DNA of 64,000 nucleotides from DASPFV01 sp035620975. GTDB taxonomy: Bacteria; Acidobacteriota; Vicinamibacteria; Vicinamibacterales; 2-12-FULL-66-21. Of the stretch, positions 40,700 to 49,619 are shown one piece after another (positions within the stretch are counted from its first letter, which is position 1; each line of letters starts with the position of its first letter). Location of the stretch: NCBI GenBank assembly GCA_035620975.1, contig DASPFV010000193.1, forward strand, positions 33,747-97,746, written 5' to 3'. Below the pieces are notes generated by a model. It did not search any database. It had not been told where the DNA came from and saw only the letters and a list, made by a program, of their open reading frames with translations. A program made the position numbers and the translations under genes.

Positions 40700-42166
40700 A
40701 TGGCGAACTCGCCCCTCACGTTGACCTTCCTCGGCGCTGCGCGGACCGTGACCGGTTCGAAGTACCTGCTCGACACGGGCGCGGCCCGCGTGCTCATCGA
40801 CGCAGGACTGTTCCAGGGCCTGAAGGAGCTGCGGCTGCGGAACTGGCAGCCGCTCCCCGTCCGCCCGGCGGAGCTCGACGCCGTCGTGCTCACGCATGCG
40901 CACCTCGATCACTGCGGCTACCTCCCCCGGCTCGTGCAGGAGGGCTTCCGCGGACGGGTGTTCTGTACGGCGGGGACGCAGGACCTCTGCCGGATCGTGC
41001 TGCCCGATTCGGGACGGATTCAGGAAGAGGATGCGGAGCTCGCCAACCGGGAGCGATTCTCGAAGCACACGCCTGCGCTTCCGCTCTATACGGAGGTCGA
41101 CGCGTTTCGCGCCGTCTCGCAGCTGCAGCCGGTTGGCTACGACCGTCCCGTTCCCGTGGCGGCCGGCATCGAAGTGGAGTTCATCAACGCGGGGCACCTG
41201 CTCGGGTCTGCCTACGCACGCGTGCGCGTCGGCGGCCGGATCATCCTGTTCGGCGGGGACCTCGGGCGGTTCGAGCGGCCGGTACTGCCGGACCCGACGC
41301 TCGTAGCGGAAGCCGACTACCTGCTCGTCGAGTCGACGTACGGCAACCGCGTCCATCAGAATGGCGACGATGGGCAGCGGCTGGCCGAGGCGATCACGGA
41401 CACGGCCGCCCGCGGGGGGCGGGTGATCATTCCCGCGTTCGCGATCGGCCGTGTCGAGGAGCTGATCTACTGGATCCGGCGGCTGGAGACCGAGAAGCGC
41501 ATTCCGGTCCTGCCGGTCCATCTCGACAGTCCCATGGCCGCCGCCGCGCTCGCCCGGTACACGGAACGACTCCACGAGCTGGACGAGGACATGCAGCCGG
41601 AAACCCGCGACGACAAGGCGCCGCTCGGGCCCGCCGATCGCGGCGAGGACCGGGAACGGCGGCGCGACCACGTCCGCCGCGAGCGACAGCTCTGCGTCTT
41701 CTGCACCGAGCGGTTTCGCACGGTCTCGTCGGCGGCCGAGTCGAAGCAGCTGACGCAGTCCAGGGGTCCCGGCGTGGTCATCTCGTCGAGCGGCATGGCC
41801 ACGGGCGGCCGTGTGCTCCACCACCTTCGTGCGACGCTCCCCGACGCGCGGAACACGGTGCTCTTCGTCGGGTTCCAGGCGGCGGGCACGCGCGGCCGCC
41901 GGCTCGTCGACGGCGAGACGGAGGTCAGGATTCATGGCCGGATGATCCCCGTCCGCGCCTCCATCCGCCTGATCGAATCGATGTCGGCGCACGCCGACTC
42001 GGCGGAAATCATGCGGTGGTTGCGCGGGTTCACGCGGCCCCCCTCCACGACGTTTCTCGTGCATGGCGAAGCGCCGGCGATGGACACGCTCGCCGCGTCC
42101 ATCCGGTCGACGCTGGGCTGGCGCGTCGCCACGCCCGGGCACGGCGAATCGGTGGCGCTCGACTGA
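40700..42166 (+). CDS. Metallo-beta-lactamase-fold beta-CASP RNA nuclease
   Basis: A 488-residue metallo-beta-lactamase/beta-CASP protein of the YSH1/CPSF-like RNA-processing group. The zinc site is HAHLDHCGYLPRL (H66, H68, D70, H71), with further ligands in GGDLGRFERP and the late His of LVHGEAPAMDTL. LLVESTYGNRVH is a typical beta-CASP stretch and IIPAFAIGRVEELIY follows. A charged insert (about 305-335, with ERRRDHVRRERQ) interrupts the beta-CASP domain. Such enzymes cleave RNA in bacterial RNA maturation or decay. The gene is close behind the PLP-enzyme gene. Confidence 0.93.
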   Translation: MANSPLTLTFLGAARTVTGSKYLLDTGAARVLIDAGLFQGLKELRLRNWQPLPVRPAELDAVVLTHAHLDHCGYLPRLVQEGFRGRVFCTAGTQDLCRIVLPDSGRIQEEDAELANRERFSKHTPALPLYTEVDAFRAVSQLQPVGYDRPVPVAAGIEVEFINAGHLLGSAYARVRVGGRIILFGGDLGRFERPVLPDPTLVAEADYLLVESTYGNRVHQNGDDGQRLAEAITDTAARGGRVIIPAFAIGRVEELIYWIRRLETEKRIPVLPVHLDSPMAAAALARYTERLHELDEDMQPETRDDKAPLGPADRGEDRERRRDHVRRERQLCVFCTERFRTVSSAAESKQLTQSRGPGVVISSSGMATGGRVLHHLRATLPDARNTVLFVGFQAAGTRGRRLVDGETEVRIHGRMIPVRASIRLIESMSAHADSAEIMRWLRGFTRPPSTTFLVHGEAPAMDTLAASIRSTLGWRVATPGHGESVALD

Positions 42167-42256
42167 GGGGCCGGCGCAGCCGGCGCGGGGTTCGGCAGCG
42201 CGGGATCTGGCCTGCTGCCTGCTGGCACGGGGCAGCTGCAAGCTGAATGGAGGAGC

Positions 42257-44287
42257 ATGGCCGAATCGGGATGGAAGGGAGCTGGCGGGGAAGGACGCCG
42301 CAATCCCCACGGAGCCGGCAGCTTCTGCGCTGCGGGCGGTTCGACAGGCGATCGGCAGGGTACGGAGCACGATCGGCCCTACCTGCTCGAGCGCGTGGAC
42401 GATGCGGCCGTGGTGCAGCTGTATGTCGACGGGTTCGATCGGCTCGGCCTGAGGGAGAAGGTGCTGATCTGGCATCTCTACGAGGCAGCGCTGGCCGGCC
42501 GCGACATCTACTACGACCAGCGCTACGAGCACAACCTCGAGATGCGGGACGTGCTCGAGGAAATCCTCGTCCATCCCCACGCTGTCGACGCGGAGACGCT
42601 TGCGGAGGTCCAGCGCTACACGAAGCTCTTCTGGCTCAACACTGGTCCCTACAACAACCTGACCGCCCGGAAATTCGTCTTGAAATGCGCGCCTGAGGCG
42701 TTCGCTGCCGCCGCGCACGCAGCCGCCGGGGCTGGCGCGCGATTTCCGCTGCGGGCGGGCGAGTCGCTCGACGCGCTCCTCGCGCGGCTCCAGCCCATGT
42801 TCTTCGATCCCGACGTGGACCCGATCGTGACCAGCAAGTCGCCGGGCCCGGGCAAGGACATCCTGGCTTCGAGCGCCAACAACCTCTACGTCGCCGTCAC
42901 GATGAGCGATCTCGAGGCGTTCGAGGAGCGTTACCCGCTCAACTCTCGGCTCGTCAAACGGGACGGCAGGCTGGTCGAGGAGGTCTACCGCATCGGGGGC
43001 CGGTACGACCGGCAGATCCGGGCGATCGTCGGCCACTTCGAGCGTGCCATCCCGTATGCGACCGAAACGATGGCGGAGGCACTCCGCGCGCTCATCCGGT
43101 TCTACCGGACGGGCGAGCGGGAGGATCGCGTCGCGTACGACATTGCGTGGGTCCGTGATCAGGACTCCCCGGTCGATACGATCAACGGATTCGTCGAGGT
43201 CTACATGGATGCCCGGGGCCACAAGGGAGCGTGGGAGGCGCTCGTGTACTACGTCGACCCGGTGAAGACAGAGGGCATCCGGCGGCTGGCCGCGGCCGCG
43301 CAGTGGTTCGAGGACCGGATGCCCTGGGCGGGCGAGTACAAGCGGCAGGGTGTCCGCGGCGTGACCGCGAACGCCATCGAGGTGGTGATCGAGACCGGCG
43401 ACTCCGGTCCCATCACCCCCGTCGGCATCAACCTGCCCAACGATCAGGTGATCCGCGAGCTCCACGGCAGCAAGTCGGTCTCGCTGACGAACGTCAACGA
43501 GGCGTACGACCGCTCGACGGCGCCGGAATTCCGGCGCGAGTTCGCCTGGACGCCGGAAGAGGCCGCGCGCGCCGAGAAGTGGAGCAGCGTCGCCGGCGAG
43601 ATCACGACCAACATGCACGAAGTGATTGGCCACGGCTCGGGCCGCGTGGCGGATCGGCTGCAGGGCAACCCGCAGACGGCGCTCCGGGAGCAGTACTCGG
43701 CGATCGAGGAGTCACGTGCGGATCTGGTGGCGCTCTACTTCCTGCCTGACCCCAAGCTGGTGGAGCTGGGTCTCATCGACGCGCGTGATCACGAGGCGAT
43801 CGTGCTGGCCGAATACGAGGGTTACACGAGGAACGCGCTCGTCCAGCTGCGCCGCGTCCGCGAAGGCACGCAGATCGAGGAGGATCACATGCGCAACCGC
43901 CAGATGATCGTGCACTGGCTCATGGCCAACACGCGCGCGATCGAAGTGCGCCGCCGCCAGGGCAAGACCTATTACGTGATGGCCGATCGCCTGGAGTTCC
44001 AGCGGGGGGTGGGCCGGCTGCTGGGCGAAGTTCAGCGGATCAAGGCCGAAGGGGATTACGTGGCCGCGCGGAGCCTGTTCGACCAGTACGGCGTGCATTT
44101 CGATTCGGCTTTGCGCGACGAGGTGGTCGCGCGGGTCGACCGCCTGAACATGCCGTCCTACACGGGCTTCGTGCAGCCGAGGCTGGAGCCGGTCCGCGCC
44201 GCCGATGGCCGGATCGTGGACGTGAAGGTCAGTTATCCGCTGGATTTGACCACCCAGATGCTGGAGTACTCGGGCCGGCGCTCCTGA
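42257..44287 (+). CDS. M49-family metallopeptidase (dipeptidyl-peptidase III-like)
   Basis: A 676-residue cytoplasmic zinc peptidase of the dipeptidyl-peptidase III family, which releases dipeptides from oligopeptide N-termini. The unusual zinc motif HExxGH is present as H454-E-V-I-G-H459, and the second motif EESRAD (about residue 484) supplies the third ligand Glu. The lobe sequences DQRYEHNLEMRDVLEEILV and GHKGAWEALVYYVDPVKTEG also match the family. The first 40 residues are Gly-rich and poorly conserved-looking. ATG 42257 has GGAGGAG upstream. Bacterial M49 enzymes of this length are the norm. It is co-directional with the beta-CASP gene 90 bp upstream. Confidence 0.93.
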   Translation: MAESGWKGAGGEGRRNPHGAGSFCAAGGSTGDRQGTEHDRPYLLERVDDAAVVQLYVDGFDRLGLREKVLIWHLYEAALAGRDIYYDQRYEHNLEMRDVLEEILVHPHAVDAETLAEVQRYTKLFWLNTGPYNNLTARKFVLKCAPEAFAAAAHAAAGAGARFPLRAGESLDALLARLQPMFFDPDVDPIVTSKSPGPGKDILASSANNLYVAVTMSDLEAFEERYPLNSRLVKRDGRLVEEVYRIGGRYDRQIRAIVGHFERAIPYATETMAEALRALIRFYRTGEREDRVAYDIAWVRDQDSPVDTINGFVEVYMDARGHKGAWEALVYYVDPVKTEGIRRLAAAAQWFEDRMPWAGEYKRQGVRGVTANAIEVVIETGDSGPITPVGINLPNDQVIRELHGSKSVSLTNVNEAYDRSTAPEFRREFAWTPEEAARAEKWSSVAGEITTNMHEVIGHGSGRVADRLQGNPQTALREQYSAIEESRADLVALYFLPDPKLVELGLIDARDHEAIVLAEYEGYTRNALVQLRRVREGTQIEEDHMRNRQMIVHWLMANTRAIEVRRRQGKTYYVMADRLEFQRGVGRLLGEVQRIKAEGDYVAARSLFDQYGVHFDSALRDEVVARVDRLNMPSYTGFVQPRLEPVRAADGRIVDVKVSYPLDLTTQMLEYSGRRS

Positions 44288-44290
44288 GGC

Positions 44291-44749
44291 ATGCGGAAGG
44301 TCGCCCTCCTCGCGCTCGCGGCGGTTGTCGCCGGGGGCGGGACCGCCGCCCCCCGGGAGCACAGCGAGAGCCTCTCGATCGGCGGCTGTCCACGATTCTG
44401 GCGATCGAGGATCGTCGATCGCCGAGCAGTCGTATCGAATTTCGTCGTCCAGGGGGGCAGCCCTGGCGCGAACGAATACGCCGGGGACGGCCCCCCCATG
44501 GGACGAGCTCGGTCCCGTCGGTCACGAGCGCGGGACGGTCGGGATCTCCACGCGGGGCCTGCACACCGGCGACGCCCAGATCTTCATCAATCTCGTGGAC
44601 AATCCGCGGCTCGACTTCGATACACGGTTTTCGGCCGCATAGCCGGGTCGGGAATGGCCGCGGTCGACACCATCCAGGAAGGGACCGTGATTCGCCGTAT
44701 CGTCATCCAGCGCCGGGAGCCCGAGCCGGTCTTCAGAGCGCAGCGCTAG
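44291..44749 (+). pseudogene. Cyclophilin-type peptidyl-prolyl isomerase broken by two compensating frameshifts
   Basis: A cyclophilin can be followed through three frame segments. The first frame gives NFVVQGGSPGANEYAGDGPP, the cyclophilin hallmark. Just after a C7 run at 44491-44497 the homology continues in a different frame with WDELGPVGHERGTVGISTRG, then TGDAQIFINLVDNPRLDFD, ending in a stop at the position of SAA. From about 44623 it returns to the first frame with YTVFGRIAGSGMAAVDTIQ and runs to the stop at 44749. A signal-peptide-like start (MRKVALLALAAVVAGGG) is in frame with the first segment. Net frame is restored, so an error in the assembly at the C-run and one near 44620 is as likely as true decay. 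Cyclophilins speed proline isomerisation in protein folding. Confidence 0.78.
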
Positions 44750-44792
44750 AATAGAGAGCGCCGCGGCCGGGGGTCGTCCCGGCGCCGACCCG

Positions 44793-46448
44793 ATGCCTGC
44801 CTACACGTTCGGACCTTTTCGGCTCGATCCGGCCGCAGGACTGCTGAAGCGGGGCGACGCGGTCGTGCCCCTCGCGCCGAAGGCCTTTGCAGTCCTGGAG
44901 CACCTGGTGCAGCGGTCGGGCCGGCTGGTCACGAAGGACGAGCTGCTGGATCTGGCCTGGTCCGACGTCCATGTCGGGGACGGCGCGTTGAAGGTGTGTG
45001 TACGCGAGGTCCGGCGTGCCCTGGAGGACGATCCGCGGACCCCGCGCTTCATCGAGACGGCACATCGTCGGGGGTACCGATTCATCGCACCGGTTTCGCT
45101 CGATACGGCGGCGCCTGCGGCGCCGTCGGGCGTGACCGTCGTGCCGGCCAGCGGCGCCGTGAGCGTGCTCGCCGTGCCGGACACGCATTACGCGCGCAGC
45201 GGCGACGTGAACATCGCCTATCAGGTCATCGGTGGCGGCCCGATCGACCTCGTCTTCGTGATGGGCTGGGTGACGCACCTGGAGTATTTCTGGGCGGAGC
45301 CGTCCTTCGCGCGGTTCCTCACGCGGCTCGCGTCGTTCTCGCGGCTGATCCTCATCGACAAGCGAGGCACGGGGCTGTCCGACCGGGTCGCGGAGCTCCC
45401 GACTCTCGAGCAGCGGATGGACGATCTGCGGGCCGTGCTGGAGGAAGTGCAGTCGGAGCAGGCCGCCCTGGTCGGCGTCTCTGAAGGCGGTCCGATGTGC
45501 GCGCTGTTCGCCGCGACGTATCCGGAGAAGACGCGCGCGCTCGTGATGATCGGCACGTACGCCAAGCGCCTGCGCGACCCGGAGTACCCGTGGGGGCCCA
45601 CACGCGAGCAGCGCGAAGCCTTCTACGAGCAGATCCGGAAGGGATGGGGCGGGCCCATCGGTCTCGAGGAGCGCGCACCGAGCGTGGCCGCCGATCCGGC
45701 GTTCCGGACGTGGTGGAGCACCTACCTGCGGATGGGCGCCAGCCCGGGTGCTGCCCTGGCGCTGACGCAAATGAACGCCGGGATCGACATCCGTGAGATC
45801 CTGCCGTCGATCCGCGTGCCGACGCTGGTTCTGCACCGGACGCACGACCGGTGTCTGCGGGTCGAGGAGGGCCGCTACGTCGCAAGCCGCATCCCCGGCG
45901 CGCGCTTCGTCGAGCTGCCCGGAGAGGACCACCTGCCGTTCGTCGGAGACCAGGACTCGATGCTCGCGGAAATCGAGCGCTTCATCATCGAGGCGCCGAT
46001 GCTCTCCCCGTTCGACATGGTGCTGTCGACCGTCGTGCACGTCGCGATCGAGGGTGGCGACCAAACGGCAGGGTTCCTCGAGCACGCCGCGCGCGAGTCG
46101 GACTGGTTCCGCGGCCGGACGCTCTCGGCCTGCCCGGACCGCTTCGTCGGCGCGTTCGACGGTCCGGCCCGCGCGATCCGCTTCGCCACTGCGCTCGCCG
46201 CGGCCGCCGGCCGTTTCGGCGTGACCGTCCGGGTTGGCGTCCATACGGGCGAGTGCACCGTGCGCGCCGGCGTCTACTCCGGAGCTCCGGTCGATCTCGC
46301 GGCCCGCATTGCCGATCACGCGTCGCCCGGCGAAGTGCTCGTGAGCCGCACCGTGCGCGACATCGTCGGCGACGCGGGGCTGCCGTTCGAGGACCGCGGC
46401 GCGTTCCCGGTCGACGCCTCGTCGGAATGGCGCCTCTTCCGGGTCTGA
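44793..46448 (+). CDS. Winged-helix / alpha-beta hydrolase / degenerate class III cyclase fusion protein
   Basis: A 551-residue three-domain protein. Residues 1-105 are an OmpR/CadC-type winged helix (TFGPFRLDPAAGLLKRGDAV ... RGYRFIAPV). About 130-390 is an alpha/beta hydrolase with nucleophile S230 in GVSEGG, Asp in HDRCL (about 351) and His in EDHLPF (about 380), so the triad looks intact. About 400-551 resembles a class III nucleotidyl cyclase: VRVGVHTGECT and APVDLAARIADHASPGEVLV are kept. The first metal Asp is replaced, the usual TDIVGS position reading HVAIEGG. The second site reads CPDRFVGAFDG. It may bind rather than make nucleotides, and could be a ligand-responsive regulator. TAGAAT at 44747 is a possible -10. 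Confidence 0.85.
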   Translation: MPAYTFGPFRLDPAAGLLKRGDAVVPLAPKAFAVLEHLVQRSGRLVTKDELLDLAWSDVHVGDGALKVCVREVRRALEDDPRTPRFIETAHRRGYRFIAPVSLDTAAPAAPSGVTVVPASGAVSVLAVPDTHYARSGDVNIAYQVIGGGPIDLVFVMGWVTHLEYFWAEPSFARFLTRLASFSRLILIDKRGTGLSDRVAELPTLEQRMDDLRAVLEEVQSEQAALVGVSEGGPMCALFAATYPEKTRALVMIGTYAKRLRDPEYPWGPTREQREAFYEQIRKGWGGPIGLEERAPSVAADPAFRTWWSTYLRMGASPGAALALTQMNAGIDIREILPSIRVPTLVLHRTHDRCLRVEEGRYVASRIPGARFVELPGEDHLPFVGDQDSMLAEIERFIIEAPMLSPFDMVLSTVVHVAIEGGDQTAGFLEHAARESDWFRGRTLSACPDRFVGAFDGPARAIRFATALAAAAGRFGVTVRVGVHTGECTVRAGVYSGAPVDLAARIADHASPGEVLVSRTVRDIVGDAGLPFEDRGAFPVDASSEWRLFRV

Positions 46449-46517
46449 ACAGGTCCATGGTGGCCGAGGAACGCGAAAAGCCTCGGGACCTCGAGCGTTT
46501 TCTTTGAGGAGACTTCC

Positions 46518-47024
46518 ATGCTGTCGTCAAATCCCGGTCGGCGTCGGGTTCCTGGCGGACTGCCGGCTCTCGTGGCGGCTCTGACGCTGGCCTGCGCCCT
46601 CGCGGCGATCCCGGCTGCTGCCGGCGGCCAGGACCAGAAGGTCCGCACGCCGAAAAAGGGTGACCACGTCCGCGTGAAAGGCTGCCTCCAGGGGCTCGTC
46701 CTCACGGCGACCGAGACCAGCCTGACAGCAGAGGAAGACCCGACTGGCGCGCTCTACACGCCGTTCACCTATCAGCTCAAGGGTGACAAGGATCTGCTCA
46801 AGCGGCTGCGGGCCGCGTACGACGACCGGATCGTAGAGGTCCAGGGCGAGCTGAAGTCGACACTGCCGCAGCCCGAGGCCGAGCAGGGCCTCAGGATAGG
46901 CAAGACGAGGATTTTCGTAGGCGGCGGCAACGCGGCGGATCCCATGGTCCGGCAGGGAGGGCAGCCGCTGCCCGTTCTGGAAGTCGACTCTTTCGAAGGC
47001 ACGGCTGTGACCTGCGGACACTGA
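46518..47024 (+). CDS. Hypothetical exported protein, OB-fold-like
   Basis: A 168-residue protein with a long signal peptide (about 1-35: ALVAALTLACALAAIPAAAG). The mature part alternates short beta strands, e.g. DHVRVKGCLQGLVLTATETS, FTYQLKGDKDLLKRL, RIVEVQGELKSTL and RIGKTRIFVGGG, consistent with a small OB-like barrel. The CLQG ... VTCGH cysteines might form a disulfide. ATG 46518 has GAGGAG 9 nt upstream. It follows the fusion-protein gene by 69 bp on the same strand, so co-expression is possible. I do not recognise a family. Confidence 0.75.
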   Translation: MLSSNPGRRRVPGGLPALVAALTLACALAAIPAAAGGQDQKVRTPKKGDHVRVKGCLQGLVLTATETSLTAEEDPTGALYTPFTYQLKGDKDLLKRLRAAYDDRIVEVQGELKSTLPQPEAEQGLRIGKTRIFVGGGNAADPMVRQGGQPLPVLEVDSFEGTAVTCGH

Positions 47025-47123
47025 GCGCCGGGGCACGCGTCAGCCGGTCCCCTGGTATCCCCGCATGTCCCTCCGTTCACGCGCCGACCGCGACGCGCTC
47101 CTGGTGTTCGGCCGGAGCGCGCC

Positions 47124-49031
47124 TTGATTTACCGTTTCGGACCGTTCACGCTCGACCCCGCGGCGTTCCGGCTGCAGCGCGACGGCGTGGCCGTCCCGCT
47201 CTCCCCGAAGATCGTCGACCTCCTGCTGTATTTCGTCGCCCGGCCGTCGGCGCTCGTCTCGAAGGACGAGTTGTTCAAGGCGCTCTGGCCCGACGTGGCC
47301 GTCACCGACAACGCGCTCACGCAGGCGATCTCCGAGCTGCGCCAGGCGCTCGACGACGATCCCGCGGCGCCGGCGTACATCCAGACCGTTGCGCGCCGCG
47401 GGTACCGGTTCATCGCGCCCGTGAATGCGGGTGCGGAGCTCGTGACGCCGACGACGAAGCGCGAGGCTCCGGTCGAGCACAGGCCTGCGATCGCCGTGCT
47501 CGATTTCGCCAATGTCAGCAGCAACAGCGACGTGGCCTGGCTCTCGTCGGGCATCGCCGAAACGGTCACGAACGACCTCAGAGCGACCTCCTCGCTGCGC
47601 GTCATCGATCGAGTCCGCGTCGTCGAGGCCGCCAGGCGCGTCGGGTCCGACCTGTCGGCGCTGCGCGCCGAGCTGCACCTCGATCGCGCCGTCGTGGGCA
47701 GCTTCCAGCGGATTGGCGATCGCCTGCGCATCACCGCGCGCGTCGTCGACGCCGCAACCGGCGAGGCAACGGCCGAGGCCAAGGCCGACGGCCAGCTCGC
47801 GCAGGTCTTCGACCTGCAGGATCGCATCGTCAGCCAGTTCTCGGATGCGCTGGGCCTCGCGAAGCCGGAGGGCGGCGCGAGGCGATCGATCGGCGACACG
47901 AGCAGCCTGGAGGCGTACGCGGCGTTCACCGGCGGGCGGGTGAGCCTCGAATCCCTGGATGCTGCGCGCGTGCCGGACGCGATCGCCAGCTTCGAGCGCG
48001 CGGTAAGCCTGGATCCGCAGTACGCGGCCGCCCACGTCGGCCTCGCCAACGCGCGGTTCTGGCAGTACGAGATGTCGAGGGCGCGCAACCAGCCCGACGC
48101 CGCGCTGCTCGCCCGCGCCATCGATCACGTCCGTCGCGCCATCGAGCTGGAGCGCACGCTCGCCGAGGCGCACGCCACGCTTGCCTTTCTGCTCACGAGC
48201 GCCGGGCGGCCCGGAGAGGCGCTCGTCGCGGCGCGGCGTGCCGTGCAGCTCGAGCCGGGATACTGGGGAAATCAGTTCCGCCTCGGCCATGCCGCGTGGG
48301 GCGAGGAGCGCCTGACGGCGCTCGCCCGCGCGGTCGACCTCTACCCCGACTTCCCGTTCATCCACTTCGAGGCCGCGATGGTGCACATCGCGCGGGGGGC
48401 GCTCGATCGGGCCGAATCGGTGCTCCGGGAGGGCACCATCGTGCAGGATCGACAGGCCGATCGCCGCCAGCGGTATCCGGCGAGGGGACTGCACTGGCTG
48501 CTCGGCCTCGTCCGGCTCGCGCGCGGCGACGACGCCGAGGCGAGGCTGGAGTTCGGGAGCGAGCTGTCGTCGGGTGGCTCCCAGCTGTACGCCCCCGAGT
48601 TCGCGATGAACGCCCACGACGGGCTCGGATTCGCGTTGCTCGGCAGCGGGCAGCCGGGCGAGGCGGCCGCCCGGTTCGAGCAGGCGCTGGAGCTGTTCCC
48701 CGAGCACGCGCGCTCGCTGGTGGGTCTTGGCGCAGCCCGGCGCGCGTCTGGCGACGCCACTGCGGCCGACCGGACGCTGGCCCGGGCGTCGGCGGCTATC
48801 GAGGCGCTTCGGCGAGGCGGCCGCCGCAGCGAGGCCGAGATGGCCGCGGCTCTCCAGCACTGCGTCTGCGACCGGCAGGCGGAGGCCATTGGCTGCCTCG
48901 AGACACTGCTCGAGCGGGCGGAGCTTCCCCACGGCGGCTGGACGATTCCGATCGAGCCGTTGCTCGAGCCGCTGCGCGAAACCCCTGCGTTCCGCCGCAT
49001 CACGGCCGTGCTGGCCGAGCGGGCGCGATAG
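47124..49031 (+). CDS. CadC-like winged-helix regulator with TPR domain
   Basis: A 635-residue putative transcription regulator. Residues 1-105 are an OmpR/CadC winged helix (YRFGPFTLDPAAFRLQRDGV ... RGYRFIAPVNAG). Residues of about 120-250 resemble the TolB-like domain often found with it (AIAVLDFANVSSNSDVAWLS, then RAVVGSFQRIGDRLRITARV). The C-terminal part holds several TPR-type repeats, including RVPDAIASFERAVSLDPQYA and GQPGEAAARFEQALELFPEH. No transmembrane helix is seen, unlike true CadC. A TTG at 47124 is proposed because GGAG lies about 8 nt upstream and no ATG exists. It is the second wHTH-based gene within 2.5 kb. Confidence 0.88.
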   Translation: MIYRFGPFTLDPAAFRLQRDGVAVPLSPKIVDLLLYFVARPSALVSKDELFKALWPDVAVTDNALTQAISELRQALDDDPAAPAYIQTVARRGYRFIAPVNAGAELVTPTTKREAPVEHRPAIAVLDFANVSSNSDVAWLSSGIAETVTNDLRATSSLRVIDRVRVVEAARRVGSDLSALRAELHLDRAVVGSFQRIGDRLRITARVVDAATGEATAEAKADGQLAQVFDLQDRIVSQFSDALGLAKPEGGARRSIGDTSSLEAYAAFTGGRVSLESLDAARVPDAIASFERAVSLDPQYAAAHVGLANARFWQYEMSRARNQPDAALLARAIDHVRRAIELERTLAEAHATLAFLLTSAGRPGEALVAARRAVQLEPGYWGNQFRLGHAAWGEERLTALARAVDLYPDFPFIHFEAAMVHIARGALDRAESVLREGTIVQDRQADRRQRYPARGLHWLLGLVRLARGDDAEARLEFGSELSSGGSQLYAPEFAMNAHDGLGFALLGSGQPGEAAARFEQALELFPEHARSLVGLGAARRASGDATAADRTLARASAAIEALRRGGRRSEAEMAAALQHCVCDRQAEAIGCLETLLERAELPHGGWTIPIEPLLEPLRETPAFRRITAVLAERAR

Positions 49032-49039
49032 ATCGCGGG

Positions 49040-49552
49040 TCAGGCGACGACCGCGGACGTCGCGGGCAGCTCTGCCAGTTCACCCCAGGTCTCCGGGTCC
49101 TGGGAGACCAGCGTCGAGAAGTAGAGCGACACGTCCTCGGCCGGGAACGTCGTCGTCAGCGCGGAGGCGGCGCTCCGCAGCCGGTCGGCATCGGGCTTCG
49201 GCACCGTCTCTTCACTGATCAGGCCGTTCTCGTGGCTGATCCCGAGGCTGTCGAGAAAAGCCGACATCATGGGCCGCTGGTGCTCCAGGTGATAACTGAC
49301 CAGGGCGCGTGCGGCGATGGAATCGGAGATCGTCGGCAGCGACATCAGATATCGAACGCGCTTCCCGGCCGGCAGCGCGAGCACGCTCTTGGTACGGAAC
49401 TTCATATGCGACGCAATGGCGGCGATGGCCTCCGCCTGCTGCTCGGCTGATTGTTCATCGGCCCAGAAGAGCTCGGCCGCGACGCGCCGCCGCTCGGACG
49501 GCAGCCGCTTCCAGAGCCTCGACGGTCGGAAGGGTGTGTAATCACGCGACAT
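49040..49552 (-). CDS. Hypothetical conserved-looking protein, Ala-rich helical
   Basis: A 170-residue, all-helical soluble protein. It begins SRDYTPFRPSRLWKRLP and continues with long helices (SAEQQAEAIAAIASHMKFR and ARALVSYHLEHQRPMMSAFL), ending in an acidic Ala/Val tail. I recognise no domain, but codon pattern and length support a real gene. ATG 49552 has no Shine-Dalgarno and a TAAGAT 6 nt upstream, identical to that before the gene at 24378, so it is likely leaderless. It ends 8 bases from the convergent wHTH-TPR gene. Confidence 0.75.
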   Translation of the reverse strand: MSRDYTPFRPSRLWKRLPSERRRVAAELFWADEQSAEQQAEAIAAIASHMKFRTKSVLALPAGKRVRYLMSLPTISDSIAARALVSYHLEHQRPMMSAFLDSLGISHENGLISEETVPKPDADRLRSAASALTTTFPAEDVSLYFSTLVSQDPETWGELAELPATSAVVA

Positions 49553-49558
49553 GCAGGC

Positions 49559-49564
49559 ATCTTA
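49559..49564 (-). promoter_or_regulatory. -10-like TAAGAT, leaderless-type, for the 170-residue gene
   Basis: TAAGAT on the minus strand ends 6 nt before ATG 49552, the closest spacing in the set. Confidence 0.4.
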
Positions 49565-49619
49565 GCAACGATTCCGCAGTCGCTTCCGTCTAAGCGGAAC
49601 ATTTCTCCGGAGGAGCGCG

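Noticed and set aside
40163..43633. A very long open frame on the minus strand (over 1100 codons)
   Set aside because: It is antisense to the D-cysteine desulfhydrase-like, beta-CASP and M49 genes, which show clear family motifs, and its translation is low-complexity Arg/Gly/Val text of the kind produced by GC-rich antisense frames.
47040..48932. Long minus-strand frame opposite the wHTH-TPR gene
   Set aside because: No domain or signal features; a shadow of the real gene's codon bias.
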